Position numbers and translations under genes: made by a program. The notes beneath the pieces were generated by a model. That model had not been told where the DNA came from, did no database searches, and saw only the letters and a list, made by a program, of their open reading frames with translations. Shown one piece after another: positions 1-13,400 of a stretch of DNA of 64,000 nucleotides. Every line of letters begins with the position of its first letter. The stretch's first letter is position 1. This DNA comes from Callipepla californica brunnescens (taxonomy: Eukaryota; Chordata; Aves; Galliformes; Odontophoridae): the NCBI GenBank assembly GCA_023055505.1, contig JALIRH010000061.1, positions 705,501 through 769,500 of the forward strand, given 5' to 3'.

Positions 1-800
1 TCTCAAAGTCTGTGCTTCCTTATAATGGAGGTAGTCATAGAGGGAATCAACCTTTTGAGACATGACCTGAGGGGTGGTACCTGAACAGTACTCCTAGCAG
101 AAGGCTAGAGTCAAGACATCACTTACCCTGCTCCTTCCATCTAATCAAAGCACTCACTGAAAGACACCTTCAAGCCAAATACAACAGAATATCTCTACGT
201 ATCATCTGGAACCTTCCCCTCCCCTCACAAAGACTAACCCAACCTCACTCTGATTAGCCCAAGAGATCTGGTGTCACATGTGTACATGAAAAGCATCTAG
301 ACACTTATTAAATATGCATTCCCCTTCCTACTAACATCGTTCCATCAATATTTTAATGTCATGTTGCCTTTTAGATTTTGTTCCTTCTGTAACATGAGGT
401 CCCTGCTGGGGCAGACAGACACCACAGAAATGGATGCATTTATAGACAACATTTCTTTTAGTATGAAGAATTGTTGTCAGTGGTGAGTTTCTGCTGCAAA
501 TGCTTACAGTTCTTTCATCAGGAAATATAATCTCTATTCCTTTCTACAAACAAAGCCAATAGGGTAGAATGAAGGTGTGCAAGGTAGGGCTGAACAAGTT
601 TAAGAAGTGATCAAGATAACTCTTTATTACTGAAGAGAGGTAGTTTGTGAACAAGACCACTAAGTTAAACCTAATCCAGTGAAAAAAACCTGTCTTTATT
701 GCCTCATATGAAGTATGAATTTGGATCACTATGTCTGGAGTGAAATTCTCACCTATATGAAGTTTATCTGTGGGGTTTATTCCCTGGTTTTACAAACTTT

Positions 801-890
801 CTTCCTTTTTTTTTTTTTTTTTCGTTATTTGGTTTATTTTGTTTTGTAGTTTTTTGGTTTTGGGTGTTTTTGGTTTTTTTTTTGGCCTTT
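801..890. repeat. T-rich low-complexity tract
   Basis: A run of 17 T (806-822) is followed by T-rich sequence with TTTTGG and TTTTTGG units. It could be the reversed poly(A) tail of an old retrocopy, but the sequence to its right is not recognisable as one. Confidence 0.8.
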
Positions 891-2158
891 CCCTTCCACT
901 GGTTATAGACTAATCATTGCCAAGTTCCAGAGATTTTCTTGAAAAACAATAGTTTGCACTCGTTGTGCTGAACAACCATTTTGTTATCCTTGCCTCAGTT
1001 CACAGTGATTTCAGTTATTGCACTTGATAGGCGTCATTAAGGTTTCCATCTTGTTAGTCACTTTTCTAATCTTTTGACCTTCTCCTGCCCAGGAAGAAGC
1101 TTTTCCTGGAAACATTCAAAAAGAACAAAACCTGGTCACAGCTAATACCTTGGGGTAATGGCATCTAAGATCTAAATTCAACACTTTAATGTTTATTTTT
1201 TTTAGCTGGTAACTGCAATCATTGACATGAAAGGCCAGATTAAGCCACTTGTATTCACATTAAGTCATTCCACACAAGGTTGCAAAACTAGTTAGAAGAA
1301 ACATTGCTCAGTGTAATTATGGATAGCATGGTCCAGGAGTTTGTAGCATACTTAATGTAATACAGGACATTAGACTGGCATGAACCTGCTCACTTGAGCA
1401 GGATACTTTACACCACCCTCGAAAAAAATTAGCTAAGGTACTAAAGCTCTATTAAATCTCAGATGACTTAAAGCTCTGCTTGATGTGCAGCCACCACAGA
1501 CAGTTTGTAGAATGAAAGTTCTCTTTCCCACTGCTGCCAAGAAGGTATATGACATCTCTTTTGCAAAGGAAGATAAAGGGCTGAGAGGGCTGATGTGGCT
1601 CATGTGGGTGTGATGGCACCCACACTCCCATGGAGCATACACTGGCATTCAGATGTCTATTGCTTCAGCTCGAGCTCTGGACTCCATCCTTGAACCTGAA
1701 GATTTGTCAACTCAGCTCAAATCCAAACTGCTAAGAGTACCAAAGCCAAGATACCCTCCCTTTGTGGGAAAGTACTAAGTTAAAAGTGAGCCAGGTCCTC
1801 CAGAAAAAAAAGCATGGGGTCATGGGAAAAAAGATGCAGGTTTATATCGCTTCAGCAAACAAACTCTTTTCAAAATGTGCTACAAGTTTTTAATGTCAAA
1901 ACAGGAAAGCCAAGTCTTAGATTCGTTTATACTATTTCATCTCTAAGGTTCACACATGGTAAACTGGACCCAGTGTAACAAACGCTAAGGATTCAAACTA
2001 AAGTTAATTTGCAATCCCAACTTGAACAATGTTTCCCAGCAGAAAAGGATCAGAATTTTAGCTCGCAGTTTTTGATGACGCAGGCAGAATAATGCAATTT
2101 GAAAAGAGAAATTCTAGGCAACTCAGAATCATTCTTGCCTCATTTTTTGTTTTTTGTT

Positions 2159-2188
<30 letters not shown>
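2159..2188. repeat. (TG)n microsatellite
   Basis: About eleven TG dinucleotides, then TA and three further TG units. Alternating purine-pyrimidine, so Z-DNA-prone in principle; likely length-polymorphic. Confidence 0.95.
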
Positions 2189-2189
<1 letters not shown>

Positions 2190-4032
2190 ATTTGCAGGCT
2201 TCAGAAGTGTCTTACAGAAATGGCAAGTATATGGACAGAACTTTCATCTTTGTTACAAAGCTGAGCAAATAGATCATTTTTAGTTAGTAGCTTGATGATG
2301 AGATATCAACGTTCTTTTATAGTTTATATCCCAAAAAAATAGCAGGATGCATAAGCACACACCATAAAATTAATGTAACACTTCCTAACATCCTCTATTC
2401 TTAATATTAAAAAAAGAGAAAAATCCTGTCGCTGTAATTTTTTGAGCTCAGCCAGTTTTCTGAGGAAGTGGCATTTGAGGAAGAATCAAGGAAAATCTTT
2501 GCAATTATTTTTGAATTGGGCAAGACTGTGAAACAAAGAAAAATCATGAAGAGTTTCCAGGGTGAAAGAGTAACACCATATCATTTTCCTCTGAGGCACA
2601 AACTCCTTCAAAAATGACATAGCTGTGAAACTGAGAGCTCAGCACAGAAACAGTTTCTAGACACCTCCTGCATGCGCTTATATATAGCACACGTGCAGCT
2701 AGGGACATACTTATGGGTAGGGATACATATGTAGCGGAGTCACCATCAGCTGAGCCAGTAATTTTAGAGAAGCTGAAATACTTCTCCTGGAAAGTAATGT
2801 TTTAACAAGGATGCATAAGACTTCTGATGGTCTTTTTGCTGCAGTCTGGGGGACTCATCAGAAGAGGGATGCATCCTCCATTTCTTCAGAAAGAGGGGAG
2901 TGAGTAATGTGGTGCTGAAGAGATCATGATCCTACTGGCTGGGAAATATTCTTCCAGCTCATTACTGGCTAAGCCTATTTTTGATAGAATTGTAAATCAT
3001 CACGTTTTTGCTGGGGGGAGAGAAGGGAGAATTTACACTCAGATTTCTCCTTGAGAATCTGGCAGTGCATTTGCTATTAGGAAATGACTAAAATAAGCCT
3101 CTCCACATATGTCCTTAAAAACACTTTGACTGCATTCCCCTGTAATTATTAAGCTTCTTCAGAGTCTGTAAGCCAGTGAGAAAGGGATTAGAGGGGTTAC
3201 TTTGTGCCTCTGTGCCCATAAAAATCCTTTGGCTACTGCAGCGCACTGCTCAGAGTGTCCTGAAAGCTTTCACATAATCCCTGCCTCCCAGCCACTGCCA
3301 CTACCGCATTCCCTTTATTTAGACACATTCAAATTTCATGCTGTAATCCAAAAGCACTCCAATGTGGAAACAAGATCCACGTTATAAATCACATTTAAAA
3401 ACTAACCTGCCAGTTAGATCAGTGCAGCACAGCAACTACATGATAAAGCCACCCCCAGCTTTATGGTGAAAGGAAGATCAAGAGATGTGAATTGTCACTG
3501 TGAATTGCCATTTGCTAGCGCTTCCTATTCTCCTCATCACTGAGGACAGGGAATATTTTTATACCTGTGTGTGTAGGAGAGGTCACAACAGGACACCAGT
3601 CTTAGCTGGAGTTGCATATGAGTAAGAATACAGGACAGCAAAATCAAAGATCTGTTCCCCATAACCATTTGGGGGATTTTCATGTCAAAAAATAACTTGT
3701 TCTGATCAGTGCCGTTGCACTCAAAATAAGTCATTATATCATAAGCAGCAGCAACACGGGGCTGCAAGCTATCTTCTGGGTCACAGAGTCTTTTTCTAGT
3801 GCATGCACAATATTATATAACTCCTTTCACTAACTCATCCTTAAGAACCCTGATTTTTTTAAAGGCAACTTTTCCCTGACACAAATTCATAGAGGAACTC
3901 TGCTGTGGAAAGGCTGGAAGGAAGCACTGCCATTAAACACAACAACAGCTGTTAACAGCCTCCAGATCACAATGCTAAAGCAGGGAAACAACTGTCAAAA
4001 GTGCACTGAAACAACGGCTGCAATACAGAATC

Positions 4033-4057
4033 AAAAAAAAAAAAAAAACAAAAAAAC
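4033..4057. repeat. A-rich homopolymer tract
   Basis: Sixteen A, then C and seven more A or so. No retrocopy is recognisable upstream of it. Confidence 0.9.
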
Positions 4058-4743
4058 CCTTATTTATGGTGACAACCAGTCAGAAATTCTTCCTGGGTAA
4101 ACAGGAACCTGGCACTGCTGGGCTGAAGTCAGCATTTGAGGGCAAAACCAAAGTTGGAGGAGTGAGAGAGGAAGCTGCTTGTCACGGTCTGCTATCTTTA
4201 TGTGAGGGGAAACCCAGCATCCCCCAGTCTGGCAGCGAGTGCCAGGGGGAGGTTGGTTGGAGCACAAGCAGTCTGGTGACCCAGTCAATGCCCAGCCTGC
4301 TTTCCTCCCCGCCTCCTCACACCTGCCCTGTCCCTTAGCATATCATATCAGCCTATCTTGGTCACCCTCTGTGAACTGGAGATAATAACACCTCTTGTCT
4401 GCATGTCTATTTAGGCTGTAAATGCCTTCCAACAAAGACTGTCTCTTACTTTGTTTACCAGCAGTGTGTGGCACATGGGCTCCAGTTTCATACACAGCTC
4501 CTGATCACGAATAATCATTGTTTTGATAGTGATGCTAAATATAGTAAATAACCGATACGAATATAACACAGCACTAGTGAAGCTACTTTTTTTTTCTTTC
4601 ATAAGAATTATTCTGCTAAGCACAGGAGGCCACTAGAGTCAAAAGCAGAACACCTCTGCACGCTGTGAAGCAACTGCTGGCAACCCCTGGGTGTGTGCAG
4701 GATGCCCCTGGAAAAACAATACAGAGATGTGCTTTTGCAATTA

Positions 4744-4767
4744 GCATTTGAGCATTTGGGCATTTGG
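4744..4767. repeat. 8-bp tandem repeat, three units
   Basis: Three head-to-tail copies of GCATTTGR (4744, 4752, 4760), differing at one base. A minor local duplication. Confidence 0.85.
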
Positions 4768-7700
4768 ACAGTGACAACATCTGAGTATTCAAAACTGCTG
4801 TCTTCTGTGCACTACCATTTGGCAGGTTAGCCACGGGATTTCATATGAACCCCAGCAAGAAAAGAACTCTGAAATGTTATTTTTCAATCAATTTATAAGA
4901 CAAATAATCAAAGAATACACATTAAAAGCAGAACATAGCATATCTTGTCCTGATTAATTCAGTTGCCTCTTTTACTTTGATGATAGTAAACGTCCAGGAA
5001 TACCAACACTTCCTTACTCCAAATAAAGGATTTAATAGATCTATGGTACTGAGCAGAAGTTAAAACAGTAGTTAAGAACTACAGTCTGATACTAAACCCT
5101 CTGGGGTTTGAACAAACTTTCCTGACACTGCTTGGCCGATTTTCAAAATTACTACAATTAATTTTTTAAAGAAATGAGCTCCTAGAATGACATATTTCGA
5201 ACATAAAACCTTAATATTACTTTCTAGAGAACTATGTGCCATTGTTCATGGGGAAAGATGAGGAAGTTTTGAGATGATTTTTAAATCCAAGGGAATATCA
5301 CTAGGCAGACAGCTGCTAGGGCTTTTTGCTTGATCCCTTGCAAATTCTCTTCAGCTATTCATGGCCAAAATGTGTCACGTGTCAGTCTGAAATCATGCTG
5401 GAGGAACTGGTGGAAGGAGTCTCCTTTTCACACTCCTGTCAGACTTATGTCAGAAGGCTGTCAGGGATAACCATCTCTATTTATAGGTAATCCCCCTTTT
5501 GAAAGGTCACCCTTCATTGTACACTCATTTCCACCTGTCTATCCCAAAATCATTCTCTTGGAGTTCATTCATAATGAATATTTTTAAAGCAGATAGAAGT
5601 ACAATAAAGCGGAAGATAGTGTCTGTTTTATAGCTGACAGTCAAAGAAATTCATAGCACTCACATTATCTCCTGTGGTTTTAATTGCAACGTGGGCAATT
5701 TTTTTTAGATCACCACACTATCTTTGCCCAGGAGCAGGCACTTACTTCACATGTTGTTCATTCTTGATAACAGGACATTTGCGCACTGAATCACTTCCCT
5801 TATCACAAGTACTCATGTGCAAGCACAGAGCCCTTTATCAGAGCTAACTGTATGTCACAGTGAACTGGAGAGCAGTGGCATCTGGTCTGCATTTCTCAGC
5901 ACTTCTGGTTCTGACAAGGGGAACTAAACAGCTTCCATATTATGAGACTGAGCTTTCCTTCTATACCTTTGAGTGGTCACTCTGAGCTGAAAAGTCACTG
6001 CCTTTCCCACTTTCTGCTCTACTACATGGTGGAGGAAGCAAGTCAAGCAATGACACCCCTGAGCATTGAGCACTGAATGAAGGAAAGTATATTTTTATGG
6101 AAAATGGTACAGAGCAGAACATCAGTACAGCGATGCTTTCTCTATTGTGACATCATCAAAGTTCAGTTAATGCAACCCAGATGACCACCAAAATAACAAG
6201 AGGTCAAGCACGATACAAAGACGAAGGAATATGTGAGAGGAGTGAAGATAAAACAGGGTGAGGATTTGTGAAAGATGGACAAGGTCACCTGACAAGAAAT
6301 GGCAGGGGATATTAAAGCTCAGAGACAATGTCTAATATTTCTTTCAAAGAAACTCTCTCAAGATTATATCCTTCTTAAAAGGTAGAGGTAAAGGTAATGT
6401 GTGAAGCTTTCTCATCACACTTCTAAGAGTGGGTAGACAGGGATGTGCGTTGGCTTTCCTCAGGACTGACAGTGCTGCCTATTGCTGATTTTTATCATCA
6501 CGTCAAGCAAAACGATGCATGCTACTGCAAGGAGGGCTAAATAGCTTCAGGTTATGCAGGGCTGTGCCAGAAGTAGCTCTCAGTGCCATTATTGTGACTT
6601 TTGTCCTGATTAAATTTTGAGTATAAATGGCAGACTTTGTTCCATGGAAAATAATGGCTAGACTGCAGAAGTGGACAAGTGAATTGGTGATCTCACCAGG
6701 GTCACACAACAAATCTAATTCTGTAACATACATTGCAGCCTATCTTCATTACATAGGACCTGGCTTAGAGGCAGCCTTTACATTTTCAAACTGTTTTAAC
6801 AATTAACTCATTAATCAAAGCAACAACTGTGTTAAAGAAAACAGAAAGCACTGAAATTGTCCCTCAAAATAAATTGAAAGGATTGCAGTCACTTTCAGAG
6901 ATCATGTTTGATTAGGAAACACGGGGCTATAGTTCTTGGACTACTCATGTAAATGACTCATCTGCAAACACCCCATAAATGTCATGTCACTGGGTGATGA
7001 TTTTTGTCAGCTTCCATTAGGTAAACTGCTATTTCCAAAATTTATTTAAGAATCTCCACACCCAATGCCCATTTTATTCCAATAGACATAAGGGTTTAAA
7101 TTCTTTAAGCTACTTGAAAATCTCAGTCACATTTGTGGTTTAAAGTACTCTTCTAGATACTGTGGACAGAATTTAAGTATAGATAGGATTCACTTAATCT
7201 AACTGCAGCCCTGTAAAATTTAACATCTAGCCTGAGATTGTCATCTAGGTTACTTGAACAGACAGAGCAAAGAAAATTGTCCCTCTGGAAGGCTCAGCCC
7301 ATCTATTCAACAAATTTAATTTTTAATGTCATGAATCATCCTTTGGAAATGACTGTACCTCTCAGCTGATAACAGAGGGAACATATAAGGCCACTTGAGA
7401 ATAAACATTTGTTTCTTAGATGGCTGATGTCCCACCTCCTGTGGCCTGTCACATCACAGCTGCTTGCATTTTGTATCCAAGAAGAGTGGGAAGAAGAATG
7501 ACACTTGTCCAGTGTTTTCCATGGATGAAAGACATGGCAGATGAGAAGGGGGGAAATAAATCCTGCCACTTACAAACTGTTCTTCTGTACTTGCAATTTA
7601 CCTTAGCTTACTGAAAGTGGAGGAAGGGGAGAACCAGCTAGAAATTTCCAAACAGAGCATCAATCTAGTTTGCATTCTGTAAGTGAATTAGCCTTGCATT

Positions 7701-9351
7701 TAGGTCGCTCAGTATTGTAAGAACCATTCTTCACGGTTAGGGAAAGAGTTGCAGAGTGAGTTACAAAATACTATCCAGTAGGGGCCCATGTGATTATCAA
7801 CAAGGCCTCGCTCTTCAACTTGCCAGAGTAAAGTTTGTGAAGGATTTAGTAAGATGCTTTAACTACTAAAAGAGAGTTAAGTGGCACCCAGACAAGTTCA
7901 CGTGGGCATAGTGAAGCTTCTCCTCTCATTGTCTGTCTCTTATTCTGAAAGGTTTTGATGTTGTTGTTTTTCTTAAAGAGTGTTCTTTCGATAATCATGT
8001 ATTTACCTTTCCTTTTGTAATCAGGAACTCCTTGCAGAAAATGGAACCTCCTTGAGAAAATCTAGTCCCCCTGGATAGTACCATGTGACTCGCCAGAAAC
8101 CTACACAACATGGCTTTCCCTGTGTGTAATGAGTCAGCAGAAGGTGTCTTCTTCCACTGGAGTAATGAAGTAGCATTATAAAGGCAATGCCTTAGACTCC
8201 CAGAAAATTCTTAATGTGTACTCTACTATTTTTATATTCTCTTCCACCCAGACTTTAATAGCAATAAGATAGGAAATCCCTTGCTTCCAGAGTTTTAGGA
8301 GCAACCTCTATTAGAACAAGGTCTGTAGTTTTTTAGTTTGTCTTCATCTTCAAGAAAACTGAGTCAGAGACCTGCAGATGGTGCTTTGAGCTTCTAAGCA
8401 CCTGACAAGGAGTCCTTCTCATGAAGAATACGCTTTTGGTTTTCTGGTATGTTACAGTAAAATCCGCTTTCTACATGAAGCATGTTTTCTCTCTTATTCT
8501 AGTGAATGAAGACTGAGATTAGCATTTTCTTTTTAACACATAACTATAATAAATGGCCCACAGATCTACACATAACTCTTCAGACATACTCCTCAGCAGG
8601 CAAACAAGGCATATGTCACTCTTTTGTTACTGTTTAAGTCAGAATCACCAGTGTGCTCTAGGATTTGGCATACATAATACCCAAATACATTGACAGCCAC
8701 CTAATCGAGAAGGTACTTGTAAAAACATGTTGTTGATTTGGTTTCTTTTTGTATTTTTTTTTTCTTCATATTTTGTAGTAGATTGCTTGGGTTTTGTGTG
8801 TGTGTATGTTGGGAAGGGGGGAAGTTTGTTTATTCTGTAATTATGTTAAGCCCTTGAATTTACCTACTTTGAAATTTTGTGCAATTTCAGAGGAATCATG
8901 GTCTGTCCCCCCTTCCCCATGTCCAGGTTAAGTGCATCAATTACAATCTTAAACATAGAGTTAAATTTTTAAACACATCTTCAGAGTGAAGCTTTGGTTC
9001 AGACTATCCTTGTTTAACAAAACATCAGCATTTCCCTAAATCTTTGTTCTTTTCATCTCCTGACACTCACATACATGCTGTCACGTGACTTTACAAGAGA
9101 ATACATAAGACATGATTTTAAACTTATTTCATTTGTGTTATTATGCCATGATTACGCCACAATACAAAGTTGAGTTTACCCATGGAAATCAGCAGTGAGT
9201 GGATAACTGCAATTGGCATGCTGCTCTAATGGAAACTAGAAATCATTCTTGTCCTAACATGAGAAAGATTTCTGTTAAAGGAAAGACTTTTACTACTAAA
9301 AATCCAAACTACCTAAAGGTCATGAATCAAGCTTTAATCATTCACTGTACT

Positions 9352-9515
9352 GAAAAAAAAAATGATGAAGAAGAAAAAGAAGAAGAAAGATAAGAGAAAG
9401 AATAATAAGAAGAAAGATAAAAGAAAAAAAGAAGAAAGAGAAAAGGGAAAAGAATAGGAAAAAGAAAGAAAAAGAAGAAAAAAGTCAAGGTAAAAGACAA
9501 GGCAAGGAAAGGAAA
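9352..9515. repeat. Long purine-rich (GAA/AAAG-type) tract
   Basis: About 160 bases almost entirely A and G on the plus strand, built from GAA, GAAA and AAAG units with a few T and C interruptions. The complementary strand is a matching pyrimidine tract. It gives lysine/glutamate-rich and phenylalanine/serine-rich pseudo-ORFs on the two strands, which are not genes. Confidence 0.95.
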
Positions 9516-9855
9516 CCTGTGCATCTCACCTCACTGTAATGCCAGTCATTTTCATTTTTCCCCCAGCTCAATAAAACGAGACAAAACTTTCTGAGTTCTA
9601 CCTGTTCTGTAGCTCATACACAATAGATTTCTCTTATCTTCTTTTATCTCCACAGCAACTCCTCCCATGGAAGATTATATTGTTGGGTTTTTTGTTTGTT
9701 TATTTGTTTTCTTCATATTATGTCTCAGAATGCCTTAGATTGCTGAAAATATACAGGCTTTTTTTTTTTTTAACTCTACAGGAGAAGATGGAATTTCTCT
9801 GTTTCACAAGTGCTGGGGGGGCTACATGTTAGATGGCATCTACATCTACAGGCAT

Positions 9856-10430
9856 GGTGAAGCCATGCTGGTTACCACCAATCACCTCACTTTTTTTCCA
9901 TGTGTCTTAGTAGGGCCTTCAGGAAGATCTGCTCCATGATCTTGCCAGGCACAGAGTGAGACTGACTGGCCTGTACGTCCCTGGATATTCTTTGTATTCT
10001 TGAAAATAAGGGGCTATGTTATCCATTTTCCAGTCAGTGGAAACTTCACCAGACTGCCATGATCTTTCAAGTATGATGGACAGTGGCTTGGCAACTTCAT
10101 CCACCATTTCCCTCAGAACCCTCGGATGGATGTTGTGCACCTTCAGGTTCTTTAGATGATATCAAGCCTGATTTTTACATACAGTGGGCAAATATTCCTT
10201 CTCCCAGATGTTACCTTTGCTTTTTGCTAGTTGGGCAGTGTGGCTAGAACCCTTGCTGGTGAAGACTGAGGTAAAGGAGTCATTTGACCACAAAGCTTTC
10301 TCAGTATACCTCACAACCAGGTCTCCATTTTTTTTCTGGAGAGGACCCACATCTTCCCTAGCATTCCTATTTATCACTGATAGACCTGTAGAATTTCTTC
10401 TTGTTCCCCCTTTATGTCATTAGCTGGATT
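9856..10430 (-). mobile_element. CR1 LINE remnant (linker and reverse transcriptase start)
   Basis: Read on the minus strand, two overlapping-frame pieces match the CR1 pol protein as I know it. The first (10377-10162) has the NAREDVGPL...TEKA...FTSVFTS pattern that lies between endonuclease and reverse transcriptase. The second (10140-9919) has HPRVLREM, PLSIILERSWQSGEV, DWK and YRPVSLT, the start of the reverse transcriptase. After a frame break, sequence equivalent to the MEQI/HGF region continues to about 9856, where recognisable homology ends. Both ends are truncated, frames are broken and there is no catalytic centre, so it is a dead fossil. The family is sure; subfamily and exact ends need a repeat library. 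Confidence 0.9.
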
Positions 10431-13400
10431 TAATTCTATCTGAAACTTAAGTATAACCATAGAAAACTTTTATCACACACCACAGAATAACTGTTTCTAG
10501 CCTTGGGCATATAGCATTCAGATTAAATGATACTAAAAAGCTTGTCCTGAAGTCATTATCAGGCATCTCCAAGAAGGGATGAAGGAATCAGAGCACCTAC
10601 ATTCTACAGGAATTTTAATTCTAACTGGAAATAGAAATGAGTATCCTATTGATTTTTTATGATATTTAGGCATGCATGTCATTGACAGCATGTCTATATT
10701 GTCAGGTAAACTCTGTTGCGATCTCTGGTGTAGCTCTTCACAGGTTAGTAAATCTTCACAGAACAGCACGTGGCTACATGAGGACACTGGATTAGGTCCC
10801 AAATCCCAGATGTAGGGCATCCCTGTACAGGATGCCACAGCAAGAAATATGCATGTGTCTTTAAAAATATGTTCTATTACTCCTAAGTGTCTGTGGCAGT
10901 CTTAAAAATGATGCCTCTTGTCTTCATGCAGAAAATCACAAGAAAACAGAAATGAAATTTTGCTTCTTGCCAAGAATACCTAAATGGTTTTAGGAATTTT
11001 TTTGAAGTTTACGATATGAGTCATATTGAATGAATGAATTAGAAGCTTTCTCAACATTTACGATCTATTGTTGCTGTCCAAGTGGAAATAATCTCACTCA
11101 TTTCCTGATTCCAACAGTGATAAAACAAGTTAAGTGGTTAATTGCTACTGTAGAAGCTCTAATCATCGTAACTGCACACAGTGCCCTCATTTAAACAGTT
11201 CACATTTTGTTAGCAGTAGAGAAGTACTTGAGACCCTACCAGTAGCCCTTATTTTTTAGTTCTGGAAAGATAGCGTTAGTTTGGATGTTACTGTTAACAT
11301 AAGGTAAGACAATCTTTAAAATAATAAATCATGTGTGAAATGTGGGTATAATAATTCTGTAACTTTACAGATAGAGAGCTTTAAGTGGGCATGTTGCCTT
11401 GTTCTAAGAATTTGTCTTAGTTTACTCCGTGTTTCTGAGCAATGCACAGTGTATATAATACCACAGAAATACAGTCTCTGGAGACCCAGTAGAAATTTTG
11501 TATGTGGTTTCAGCAATAACAAGAGACAGAATAGAACAATACTCACTCAGTGCAGATAAAAATAAATAAATAAATAAATAAATAAAATAAGGTGGAAGGA
11601 AGATTCGACAAAATAAAAGCCAGCGAGGTGCTAGCCATGCTATCACTTGGCCTTCACTTAACAACCCAGTGTCTGTAACAGAAAAGTAGCTGTGTTGCAC
11701 TCATTGCTGTGGTGTACTAGATCTGTTACTTTTTATTCCACCTGTAGTCAGGTTTTCCCAGCACTGGCTCATAGCAGTTTGCTCAGGTGCTTACACTGTG
11801 TTCTGCCAGCTCTGAAAATCTACACCAAGAAAAAATATGTTGCAGACACATGACACAAGCGTGAAACATTCGTGAATCTCTTTTTCTTTCTAACTTGTTA
11901 CCTAATTTTACAAATGTGTAGGCTGTTTACAAGCTTTGAATTAGACTTGCACAAAAGAAAGATGTCATAAAATTGGTTCCGGAGCCAAGAAGCTTTTCTC
12001 GGTTTTTCCTTGTTGTCACTTCAGTGGCTCATAGTAGTTAACATTTGACCAAACTGCCAATAGCAGAGGAGATGACTAAAGCAATATCAAGGTCTAAAAT
12101 ACAACACCTCCTCATTCTTTACTGACATACTATTATGGTAACAAATACTGGCAGACTTATCAGAATGCATCTGAAGAAAGAAAAAATCCTGTTCAGCTGA
12201 AAATTTAGTGTCTGCACATAACCGCGTCATTCTGTTTAATCTTAGAAGCCAAAGGATGATAATTTAGGGCCAATGGAAGTGACGGTAACTGCTGTATGTG
12301 TTTAGTCCCATGGGCAACATCATGGTTACTGAAATGCTTAGAAGTGTAGCTTTTGCAAAGCATTTCATTCCCACAGATTTTGTCATTTCCACATGGCCTT
12401 TCAAGTACTCAGTGATTTTCAGGATCAAGCTCTTACCCATTTTCACTCTCTGAGTTGTAATAAATCCTCTCTTACAATGTTTTGTTGGTAATAAGCATCT
12501 ATCTATTGTACAAAGATGGGGCTGGTTTTTGGGTTTCTTTTTCTAGTGAACCTGGAAGGTCAACAGGGAGAGTGGCTCTACAAAAAGCGAAGATCTTAAT
12601 CATATTTTAAACTTATACATGTCATTTTAAAAATTTAGATGGCTTGACACTCCCAAATACACAAATATTCTGTTTGGCTGAAAAGCTGATCATGCATAAC
12701 ACACTGTAGCACATATTCAGTGGTTTGTGCAAGCATGTTACTGGAAGACATCTAGTACATGTCAATTTACTGACATAAAGGTAACTTTTCTGACTGTCAT
12801 CATTTTGGTAGCTTGATTTATCTACCTCTGGGGAAACCTCTGGGACAGGATTTGAAAAGTCACTGATTTAACGGATGTCTGTGGCACATTCTGCAACAGA
12901 AAGAATGGGAGGTTTTAGGGATCAAAACCACACTGCACAACAAACATTTGGTGATTATTTCTGTGGTAGCAGAAATCCTCTATGTAACTCCTTATAGGCT
13001 ATCTGTGAAGTTACAATCTGCACAAAAAGAAATAAAAAGAAGAGAGACAAAGTGAATTTTCTTTAAAATTGTGCACCTTTAGTCAGCATATAATTTCTTA
13101 TTCACCAGTATGGAAATTACTAGGCTAGAGCCTAGAACATTGTTCGCAAAACATGGGAGTCCTCTATGAAGTCCCAACAGCGTGGCTGCTTTGGGAGCAT
13201 GCTGACAAGCATGAGAGGTCACTGGAACCTCCTGGGAGCCTAGAACCTGTGCTCTCTTGGGTGCCCGTCTGGACCGGGCAGGTCTACAGGTTCTGCAGTG
13301 CTGTCCAGTGTAGCTCACAGCAAGTCTTTCCTTAGCCTGAAACACTGAAAGAGCAACAGAGCAGGAGGAAACCTACCAAGAGTCTCCTCTCAACTTCACC

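Larger units (their letters stand above)
1..9351. other. Unique AT-rich DNA, no gene seen
   Basis: No ORF here exceeds 90 codons and none resembles a known family. The stretch holds a T-rich patch near 0.8 kb, a (TG)n repeat, an A-run near 4.03 kb, a small 8-bp tandem repeat and a GC-richer patch at about 4085-4335 with open frames on both strands. I see no CR1, tRNA or snRNA sequence. It is probably intergenic or intronic. Confidence 0.7.

Noticed and set aside
2676..2692. TATA-like box (CTTATATATAGC) followed by CACGTG
   Set aside because: No transcript or start-site context is visible; TATA-like strings are frequent in AT-rich DNA.
9342..9524. Phenylalanine/serine-rich 60-codon minus-strand frame
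   Set aside because: It is only the translation of the purine-rich simple tract.
9919..10377. Reverse transcriptase-like frames as a gene
   Set aside because: They are broken, truncated CR1 fragments without the catalytic centre, so they are annotated as a mobile element.
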